Below are positions 1 to 10,040 of a DNA stretch of 64,000 bases, in pieces; the first letter of the stretch is position 1; the number at the start of each line of letters is the position of its first letter. The notes beneath the pieces were generated by a model. The model was given only the letters and a program-made list of their open reading frames with translations, was not told the DNA's origin and searched no databases. Both the position numbers and the translations under genes were made by a program. The stretch spans positions 6,014,001 to 6,078,000 of the forward strand of contig NC_039519.1 in assembly GCF_003672135.1 (NCBI RefSeq), given 5' to 3'. This DNA is from Ooceraea biroi (taxonomy: Eukaryota > Arthropoda > Insecta > Hymenoptera > Formicidae).

Positions 1-3000
1 TTTGGACGAAATTTGGAGGCAGGAGAATGCTCACCAATTTACAATGCCGGCTGCACTAAGATGCCTCCAGGACGACCTCTACGGGCGATATATTCAAATC
101 AAAAAATAATTTTTTTGTCTTTAAACATGTACTAATAAATGCATCAAAGTTTTATGCATTTATTAGTACATGTTTGAAGATAAAAAAAATTATTTTTGAT
201 TTGAATATATCGCTTGCAGAGGTCGTCCTGGAGAAATCTTAGTGCAGCCGCGTCGCCGGCACTGCAAATTGGTGAGCATTCTCCTGCCTCCAAATTTCGT
301 CCAAACTGAAAAATTGAAATATGTTCTCGTTAGTTATGAATTCCCATCGTCGATGAACCAAAGAGAGAAGAAAAAAGTTGAAAAGTGCCAAAATGGTGGA
401 GCTTAGAACACAAAAGTACGATTTTTAGGCAAAGTTTTTGAACTTTTTCATGCAAAAATAATTGTTTAACTTAATGTTTTTATGAATATTAAAGGTTCAT
501 CGACGATGGGAATTCATAAATAACGAGAAAATATTTCAGTTTTTCAGTTTGGACGAAATTTGGAGGCAGGAGAATGCTCACCAATTTACAATGCCGGCTG
601 CACTAAGATGCCTCCAGGACGACCTCTACGGGCGATATATTCAAATCAAAAAATAATTTTTTTGTCTTTAAACATGTACTAATAAATGCATCAAAGTTTT
701 ATGCATTTATTAGTACATGTTTGAAGATAAAAAAAATTATTTTTTGATTTGAATGTATCGCTTGCAGAGGTCGTCCTGGAGAAATCTTAGTGCAGCCGCG
801 TCGCCGGCACTGCAAATTGGTGAGCATTCTCCTGCCTCCAAATTTCGTCCAAACTGAAAAATTGAAATATGTTCTCGTTATTTATGAATTCCCATCGTCG
901 ATGAACCAAAGAGAGAAGAAAAAAGTTGAAAAGTGCCAAAATGGTGGAGCTTAGAACACAAAAGTACGATTTTTAGCAAAGTTTTTGAACTTTTTCATGC
1001 AAAAATAATTGTTTAACTTAATGTTTTTATGAATATTAAAGGTTCATCGACGATGGGAATTCATAAATAACGAGAAAATATTTCAGTTTTTCAGTTTGGA
1101 CGAAATTTGGAGGCAGGAGAATGCTCACCAATTTACAATGCCGGCTGCACTAAGATGCCTCCAGGACGACCTCTACGGGCGATATATTCAAATCAAAAAA
1201 TAATTTTTTTGTCTTTAAACATGTACTAATAAATGCATCAAAGTTTTATGCATTTATTAGTACATGTTTGAAGATAAAAAAAATTATTTTTGATTTGAAT
1301 ATATCGCTTGCAGAGGTCGTCCTGGAGAAATCTTAGTGCAGCCGCGTCGCCGGCACTGCAAATTGGTGAGCATTCTCCTGCCTCCAAATTTCGTCCAAAC
1401 TGAAAAATTGAAATATGTTCTCGTTAGTTATGAATTCCCATCGTCGATGAACCAAAGAGAGAAGAAAAAAGTTGAAAAGTGCCAAAATGGTGGAGCTTAG
1501 AACACAAAAGTACGATTTTTAGGCAAAGTTTTTGAACTTTTTCATGCAAAAATAATTGTTTGACTTAATGTTTTTATGAATATTAAAGGTTCATCGACGA
1601 TGGGAATTCATAAATAACGAGAAAATATTTCAGTTTTTCAGTTTGGACGAAATTTGGAGGCAGGAGAATGCTCACCAATTTACAATGCCGGCTGCACTAA
1701 GATGCCTCCAGGACGACCTCTACGGCGATATATTCAAATCAAAAAATAATTTTTTTGTCTTTAAACATGTACTAATAAATGCATCAAAGTTTTATGCATT
1801 TATTAGTACATGTTTGAAGATAAAAAAAATTATTTTTTGATTTGAATGTATCGCTTGCAGAGGTCGTCCTGGAGAAATCTTAGTGCAGCCGCGTCGCCGG
1901 CACTGCAAATTGGTGAGCATTCTCCTGCCTCCAAATTTCGTCCAAACTGAAAAATTGAAATATGTTCTCGTTATTTATGAATTCCCATCGTCGATGAACC
2001 AAAGAGAGAAGAAAAAAGTTGAAAAGTGCCAAAATGGTGGAGCTTAGAACACAAAAGTACGATTTTTAGGCAAAGTTTTGAACTTTTTCATGCAAAAATA
2101 ATTGTTTAACTTAATGTTTTTATGAATATTAAAGGTTCATCGACGATGGGAATTCATAAATAACGAGAAAATATTTCAGTTTTTCAGTTTGGACGAAATT
2201 TGGAGGCAGGAGAATGCTCACCAATTTACAATGCCGGCTGCACTAAGATGCCTCCAGGACGACCTCTACGGCGATATATTCAAATCAAAAAATAATTTTT
2301 TTGTCTTTAAACATGTACTAATAAATGCATCAAAGTTTTATGCATTTATTAGTACATGTTTGAAGATAAAAAAAATTATTTTTGATTTGAATATATCGCT
2401 TGTAGAGGTCGTCCTGGAGAAATCTTAGTGAGCCGCGTCGCCGGCACTGCAAATTGGTGAGCATTCTCCTGCCTCCAAATTTCGTCCAAACTGAAAAATT
2501 GAAATATGTTCTCGTTATTATGAATTCCCATCGTCGATGAACCAAAGAGAGAAGAAAAAAGTTGAAAAGTGCCAAAATGGTGGAGCTTAGAACACAAAAG
2601 TACGATTTTTAGGCAAAGTTTTTGAACTTTTTCATGCAAAAATAATTGTTTAACTTAATGTTTTTATGAATATTAAAGGTTCATCGACGATGGGAATTCA
2701 TAAATAACGAGAAAATATTTCAGTTTTTCAGTTTGGACGAAATTTGGAGGCAGGAGAATGCTCACCAATTTACAATGCCGGCTGCACTAAGATGCCTCCA
2801 GGACGACCTCTACGGCGATATATTCAAATCAAAAAATAATTTTTTTGTCTTTAAACATGTACTAATAAATGCATCAAAGTTTTATGCATTTATTAGTACA
2901 TGTTTGAAGATAAAAAAAATTATTTTTTGATTTGAATATATCGCTGTAGAGGTCGTCCTGGAGAAATCTTAGTGCAGCCGCGTCGCCGGCACTGCAAATT

Positions 3001-4604
3001 GGTGAGCATTCTCCTGCCTCCAAATTTCGTCCAAACTGAAAAATTGAAATATGTTCTCGTTATTTATGAATTCCCATCGTCGATGAACCAAAGAGAGAAG
3101 AAAAAAGTGAAAAGTGCCAAAATGGTGGAGCTTAGAACACAAAAGTACGATTTTTAGGCAAAGTTTTGAACTTTTTCATGCAAAAATAATTGTTTAACTT
3201 AATGTTTTTATGAATATTAAAGGTTCATCGACGATGGGAATTCATAAATAACGAGAAAATATTTCAGTTTTTCAGTTTGGACGAAATTTGGAGGCAGGAG
3301 AATGCTCACCAATTTACAATGCCGGCTGCACTAAGATGCCTCCAGGACGACCTCTACGGCGATATATTCAAATCAAAAAATAATTTTTTTGTCTTTAAAC
3401 ATGTACTAATAAATGCATCAAAGTTTTATGCATTTATTAGTACATGTTTGAAGATAAAAAAAATTATTTTTTGATTTGAATATATCGCTTGCAGAGGTCG
3501 TCCTGGAGAAATCTTAGTGCAGCCGCGTCGCCGGCATTGCAAATTGGTGAGCATTCTCCTGCCTCCAAATTTCGTCTAAACTGAAAAATTGAAATATGTT
3601 CTCGTTATTTATGAATTCCCATCGTCGATGAACCAAAGAGAGAAGAAAAAAGTTGAAAAGTGCCAAAATGGTGGAGCTTAGAACACAAAAGTACGATTTT
3701 TAGGCAAAGTTTTGAACTTTTTCATGCAAAAATAATTGTTTAACTTAATGTTTTTATGAATATTAAAGGTTCATCGACGATGGGAATTCATAAATAACGA
3801 GAAAATATTTCAATTTTTCAGTTTGGATGAAATTTGGAGGCAGGAGAATGCTCACCAATTTACAATGCCGGCTGCACTAAGATGCCTCCAGGACGACCTC
3901 TACAGGCGATATATTCAAATCAAAAAATAATTTTTTTGTCTTTAAACATGTACTAATAAATGCATCAAAGTTTTATGCATTTATTAGTACATGTTTGAAG
4001 ATAAAAAAAATTATTTTTTTATTTGAATATATCGCTCGTAGAGGTCGTCCTGGAGAAATCTTAGTGCAGCCGCGTCGCCGGCATTGCAAATTGGTGAGCA
4101 TTCTCCTGCCTCCAAATTTCGTCCAAACTGAAAAATTGAAATATGTTCTCGTTATTTATGAATTCCCATCGTCGATGAACCAAAGAGAGAAGAAAAAAGC
4201 TGAAAAGTGCCAAAATGGTGGAGCTTAGAACACAAAAGTACGATTTTTAGGCAAAGTGTTTGAACTTTTTCGTGCAAAAATAATTGTTTAACTTAATGTT
4301 TTTATGAATATTAAAGGTTCATCGACGATGGGAATTCATAAATAACGAGAAAATATTTCAATTTTTCAGTTTGGATGAAATTTGGAGGCAGGAGAATGCT
4401 CACCAATTTACAATGCCGGCTGCACTAAGATGCCTCCAGGACGACCTCTACAGGCGATATATTCAAATCAAAAAATAATTTTTTTGTCTTTAAACATGTA
4501 CTAATAAATGCATCAAAGTTTTATAATGATCCGCTGTATAGTTTCTCCAAAAAAAATTCGTAAAATTATACCTTATTTTCAACGTTCTAAAGCAGGCTTC
4601 CCCC
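1..4604. repeat. Satellite array 1: palindromic 544-548 bp monomers (right part of a composite element)
   Basis: Head-to-tail monomers start at 1, 548, 1095, 1642, 2188, 2732, 3276, 3822 and 4370; the last is partial. The array continues off the left edge of the window. Each monomer is almost entirely one inverted repeat: an arm beginning TTTGGACGAAATTTGGAGG, a short loop (CAAAGTTTT) inside a 20-bp perfect stem around ATGCAT, the reverse-complement arm, then a ~135-bp unpaired spacer beginning AAAGAGAGAAG. The last two monomers carry GGATGAAAT instead of GGACGAAAT and so resemble array 2. The array ends in an 85-90 bp terminal sequence abutting TTAA at 4605. No conserved protein is encoded; recurrent 65-89 aa open frames are by-products of the repeat. 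Confidence 0.95.
4515..4604. mobile_element. Right terminal repeat of the satellite-bearing element (copy 1)
   Basis: The last monomer breaks at CATCAAAGTTTTATA and continues into ATGATCCGCTGTATAG, ending GCAGGCTTCCCCC directly before TTAA (4605-4608). The same terminal sequence closes array 2 at 32720-32808, and its reverse complement opens array 2 at 23245. This shows array 1 is the right part of a second copy of the same element, in the same orientation. The superfamily is uncertain. TTAA would fit piggyBac-like insertion, but TTAA is self-complementary, so a TA target with an A-started terminus is equally possible. Confidence 0.85.
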
Positions 4605-4608
4605 TTAA

Positions 4609-7600
4609 GCAGGGTAATATTCCGCGCGTATCGCGAGCATGCGATCGCCGGACGAATAATAAAGCAGGCACGTCTTGCTACCTATCCCGGCAACTCGCAA
4701 ACATCTGTATACATACTGCCTTATTAGCAGCACGCGGCCAAGCCGCAGTTTCGTCCGGTGTGCCTGGAAACGATTGATCAAGCATGAACCGCGCGGCTCC
4801 GATCGAAGACGCGGCGAAGCTGATTGCGAACGGATTACTCCACCGTTCTCCATCAAGTCCCACAATTTTAATTGTTCGCTAAGTTTATCGTTAGCGCAGC
4901 GACCGGATCGACTAATCGCACGGATGAATTTCTCGGTCGTCCCATCCCGCGGCAGGCTGACACGCTCTTCCTCTTTATCCTTCGGCGAATGTCCTCTCCC
5001 GAGGCAGCGCGAGCCAATTTATTTAGCGAGCCTGCGTATGCAGGTCTCCACCGCACCGAGAACATCCGAGAGGGAGGCATCGCATACATAATGTTACACA
5101 TATTACAAGCAAGTAGCCGGCATCGAGAGCGCGCGCGCTCGTATGCACCGGCGCGCGTTTGTGCGCCCCAGCGCACGTCGGTTGATTTAGTGTCAGATTG
5201 GTCACGGGTTGTCGCCCCACCCTCCGACTCGATCGTCCTCTCTTTCTCTCTGTCCTTCTCTTTGGTCTTTTCTTCGTCATCTTCTCATTGCTGCGAGGAA
5301 AGAGGGAGAAAGCACCTTCCTATCCTCGTCCTCGTCCCTCGCATTTTTGCTTCTTTTCTAGTTTGTAAGGGCGCAGCCTGGGATCTTTGATCACCCCGCC
5401 GACCATCGAGCGACCTGATCATACGCCGCCCCGCGTCGGAAAGAAACCGATCTCTCTCTCGGTGCGCTCCTTTTTTCCCGTTCCCCAGCGTTCTCCATGG
5501 CGAACGGCGCGACTATACGCGGTAGGTACGGATCGTTAGCTGTCCTTTCTGCCGCGTCACTGTCGCGGTGGGTTTTCCGAAGTTGTTGGTCACGTTTGTG
5601 TACATCAGCTATTATTGAGATATTGACCCAATCCGCTATTTTTCTAAGTTCTTAAATTTTACATGGCTGCAATTGATATAGCATTATTTACTTATTAATA
5701 TAAATAAAAAATAATGTATTGTTACCTACGTTAAATATTAGTACACGTTTGCGCGATCAAGAATCTGTGTTTTGCTTCAATGTTTCATGATCCATTGAAA
5801 TCCGTTAGGTTTCAACCTTTCGCCCAGTTTTAAATCAGTGGAACGCTTTTCGGAACTTGAATAATTTCTCTTCAGTCTGGAAATTACAATATTGTGGCGT
5901 ATTTTCTGCTGTCTCACGTCATGAAATTTCAGGTGCCATCACTTAATCGCGCATCTGACATCTGATACCGCCGTTTCGCCTGTGATATTATTTAATTTGT
6001 CTGCGTGCAGTTGACATTACGGGGGCGCTTATCCTCGTCACATCCTTAAATAAAGCTATCGTGCCCTGCAAGCAAATGCTCGCGCGAGCGTATCGACAAT
6101 CGACGACGGAAACGTCATGTTACGCGAACGTGGCCATCTGTTCATAATCAGTCACATCGCTCGGTTTGCTTGGTTTATCAAAGGTTTAATTTCGCCGTGC
6201 AATAATTTTATTCGGGTTGTCCGGGTTCCTGTCTGGCCGCGCGCGTGTCATTGCATTATCGGCAGCAGCGCATTATCATTCGGACTTCCCAATGCATCTA
6301 TTTATGGACGACTTAAGCGTAACACCATATAGACAATGATGTCCTTACGCGTCAATTAATTCAACTCGCATTACACAATTTCTCAATAACCATTCTCAAA
6401 TCCGTTCAGACTTGTAACAATAAATATCTGCGCACGTCGCACAGGTCATTCATCCCAAACTAGAAAGCAAAAAATTAATCAAATCCATAATTTTTGCATA
6501 TTGAAGTCTGAGACCTGTTCAAGACGTGTCGAATATTTTACTTGATTTTTGCATCCATGTTCGCGAAATTTCACATTAGATGTCATAGCTGACGGATTCT
6601 TGTGCCCTCTACTTACAATTAATGTTGGTGTTTATACATGAATATTTAATGCATACATATGTAAATGAGTTACTATGTTTGCGGAAAACTGACTTATAAT
6701 CTTGAATAATATAATAACTACACTGCATGTAGATAAAATAAGATGGGAAAATAAATAAATTTGCACCTGTACAACTACATCTCCGATTGATCGCAAAGCC
6801 TTCGCAGTCCTCAACCTAGAACAGATGGACGAGCAAGCGGCCGCTTGAAAAAGGAGGGAGGAAACGGTCTCGAGCTAAGCTGACAGGTCGAATGCATCCC
6901 GCGATCCCTCCTTCGATTTCGTGATTTAGGGTATCGTTTTGAAAGTACCACTTTTTTGCCATTCCACGCTACCAACCGATCCCACAAGTCATTTCCACAC
7001 CTAGGCATTAAAAGTTGGAACGAGAGGAAAGGCGAAGCGGCGGAAACAGAGAGGAAGAGAGAGCCGGCACTGGCACGAGCAGTCGGTCGGTGAACAGATC
7101 CCAGCTGTGTGCCACAAAATTGCAGCTTACCGGCAGCCACGAACGTTTTGAGCGTTTAATCGCGGTAATGGAGGTTCACGTGACAGAACAAATTTTCCGC
7201 CGGCGAAGACCGCGATGGCTCCGGAAAAAGGGTGAGAGAATCGGTAGCAATTATTGATAGCGTGCTTCAGTCTTCGCCACGCGAGTTTCGAGTCATCGAT
7301 CACAATTGCTAGTACACGCACATAGGATATTTTATATATAGTATATGTACTATAGTTCTATACATACACATATATCTTTGTCCTTTCTGTTAATTATTAA
7401 TAAATAAAAATTAATAAATAAAGTAAATGATTATCCTCGAGATCCTCTATGTTGCACTCCGTTTGAAAGTTCTGCCTTGCAATTTCGCAAATTCCATCTT
7501 AGAAATCTGGATGGAACGATTGCAATTTCGGGAATCATTTCATTTCCTTGTTCCTCGTAATGTCACGCAACTTTGCGTCGAGATACATCGGGAGGAAAAC

Positions 7601-9604
7601 GGCGCCGGCGGTCGAGGAGCATCTCACGTCGGGCGTTTCGTCGATTGTAATTATGTACAGGTAGGTGGTTGCACGGGGAAGCAAAAAAGGGAAGCGAAAC
7701 GAAAGTCGGGGGTCGCGGCGGGAAATAGAACGAGAAGAAGGGGGATGACGGCTTGACGGACAGGAGGCGTCTCAGGGCGGAGGGGGCGTTTCCGAGGCCC
7801 TCTCGCGCTCATCCGTTCGCCGGCTGTTGATCTTTTCTCTTTTCCCAGGTATCCCCGATCCGGCTTTTCACCGAAAAACGGTCGAGGAGTATCGCTAATC
7901 GACAGGCGGCGGATGAAGGGCATTGTCTATAAAAATTGCATTAGGCAGAAATTCAATTAGATGCGCGGGCACACAATAGCCGCCGGAAGAATCGTCATTT
8001 CGTAAAAGCGCGTGGTGATTATAAAAACGTGTAGCGATTATACGGGAATAAAAATATCGCGATGCATTATCGACATGTTTGCTTTCGTGCTGATGATAAA
8101 TATCTTATAGCGTCACCCGTTATGACGCATAGCTGCTTCATAATGCTTTTTTGTAGAAACAATGTCACATTTCTTAAAGATGTAAATTGGCACAGGGTAA
8201 ACAATCAATTGATCTTTCGTTCGCGCCGCAACGGATGACTAAAAAGCACGCCTGTCTATGCAACGAGGCGGATTACGTGCAACGGTTTGTACGTGGTCAA
8301 AATGGATGAAGGATGGCCCGCTCGCAGTCGGAGATTATATGACAAATTATCAATAACTTTACCGTGAGTCTAGCAAGACAGCCCGGGGCAGGGGTAGGTA
8401 GTAGAGCGGGAAGACTAATGACGAGATTGATGTCGACCACGCCGTAGGAATGTTGTAAGGAGAGCTCGACGATGCGCGACAGTGACAACTTGAAAAGATT
8501 CTCTAAACGGACGCGTGTCAACCTCGAAAGTTGCCGGAAAGTCGTCGGATCTACGTTATCCACACGTTTATGGGTAATTTCCATATGCCGTCACAATGCG
8601 TGTTACGCACGAAGCACTGAAGGGACAATTGGGATAAAATCAATTTCTCCTGAAACGGCGCAATTTCTCGGCGAGCTTAATTTGCACTTAGCGTCGCGAT
8701 AAAAGCAATCTCGAGTTCAAAAAGTTAATTCTGCCCAAGCAGAATTTACTTATCTAGCTCGGCCCCGCGTGGAATAAATTACATCGAGCAAAGTTGATAA
8801 AAAGGAAAAAGAAGGAAAGAAAGGGCGAACCACACGAATCGGCGCGACGCTTTGATTTATACGTGGGCGGTAGCCGCTTTTCATCGATCTCTCCCTCGAA
8901 ACGGCGAGTACGTCTCGAGTTAACGGTATATACAACGGGGATAAGGACTTAAGATCCGACTCGACAGTCGGAGTTTCACTTAAACGAGGAGTTTATCCGA
9001 AACGAGCTCGTTCCACGGATTAAAGCGTCGCAAACTAAGCGGACGGAACTGTCTACGTAAGTAGGAACAGACAGCCCGGGAGTGCCCGCTCGAATTGGGC
9101 GGTAAACGCGGCGCGATCGATGTTAAAACGACTGTAATGAGTATACACGCGGCCGCGGCACGTGAAATAATAACCGCGCGCTCTCGGTGCACGCGTGCAA
9201 ACGAGTACGTTTATGCGCGCACACGTACCTACGTGCCACGCTATAACTCACGACGAAGATTTATACCTCGTTCGTGAATGCCTTGGGTGGGTGTAGGCAA
9301 GGAGCGAGGATATCCCCGGTCCAGATTCCGATCGCGCGGTATCAAACTGCGCCATGACAAAACGATAAATCACGCGCGGTGCCCGTGCACGACGCTGCGT
9401 AATCGAGATCGAACGGATCGGGTACGTCGTGCAACGCTTCTCGCCTCCGAACGAGATACGAAACTCAAACAGGACAAAAACGGGCATATCTTGCGTGAAG
9501 TTATGTATTATTTTTCATAAGATAAAAACACATTTTATTGTGTATTATTGTGTTACTTTACCCAATTCACCCCGCATGGGATAAATTGCAGCAGTTGATA
9601 GAAA
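4609..9604. other. Single-copy DNA without a recognisable gene
   Basis: 4610-5400 is CpG-rich and stop-poor on both strands, giving overlapping open frames of up to 172 aa that match nothing I recognise. 5236-5287 is a CT-rich tract. A possible ATG plus splice donor lies at 5497-5526. 5590-6560 and 7320-7430 are AT-rich, 7015-7075 is GA-rich, and 9120-9240 has alternating purine-pyrimidine stretches. No transposon ends or tandem repeats were seen. It could be intergenic DNA or an intron. Confidence 0.5.
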
Positions 9605-9630
9605 GAAGTGTAAGAGGCGAAAAATAACTA

Positions 9631-9713
9631 GGAGACTGCCTTAGATTTGAACTCGAACTCTCCGGGATCCCTGGTTCACACGCCTAGGTCTTAGGCTGTA
9701 CGGCCAATATTCC
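9631..9713 (-). other. tRNA-Leu-like Pol III module inside the TRIM LTR (first copy of array A)
   Basis: Read on the minus strand, the LTR holds an 83-nt tRNA-like stretch opening with GGAG and closing with CTCC (acceptor-like pairing). It has an A-box-like TGGCCG followed six bases later by CTAAG or its equivalent, a B box GTTCAAATC matching GWTCRANNC exactly, and a TTTTT run shortly after the 3' end. The same module recurs in every full LTR of the array. Size and the TGGCCG(N6)CTAAG spacing resemble class II (Leu/Ser) tRNAs. D- and T-stem pairing is poor, so this is a derived sequence, not a functional tRNA. Confidence 0.5.
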
Positions 9714-9823
9714 TACTGTTGTGATCAACTTGTTTTCATTCCGATCCTCTATACGACCTGTCAGTCTCGACTATCTTTCCAGATCTTACAGCTCGGCCAG
9801 CCTGACATTACATTCGTCCCCGA

Positions 9824-10040
9824 ATGTCTCCAAATCGTCGGTTCACTCCACTTGAGTCCCTCTCAACCTCCATTTTTGGTTCACTCTTCCGAGTCCCTCC
9901 CAACATCCATTTTTGGTTCACTCTTCTGAGTCCCTCCCAACCTCCATGTTGGTTCACTCCTCTGAGTCCATCCCGATCTCCATGTTCAGGCTTCACTACC
10001 GACCAGCTGCTTCTCAACTCCCTCCTCTCCGAGGGGTAGC
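9824..10040. repeat. 36-37 bp minisatellite within the TRIM internal region
   Basis: Each internal segment contains three to five direct copies of a 36-37 bp motif of the form GGTTCACTC..GAGTCC.TCCCAACCTCCAT, separated by TTTTT or GTT. Copy number differs between units and between the two TRIM arrays. This is a nested, smaller-scale tandem repeat that gives rise to repetitive open frames on both strands. Confidence 0.8.

Noticed and set aside
1643..3474. Repeated 65-aa frames beginning MDEIWRQENAHQF in array 1
   Set aside because: They span the palindromic arms of the satellite, occur once per monomer, shift frame with single-base indels between monomers, and have no domain or codon signal.
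4872..5390. 172-aa plus-strand open frame
   Set aside because: Overlaps several other open frames on both strands in CpG-rich DNA. Serine/phenylalanine-rich end from a CT tract; no recognisable domain.
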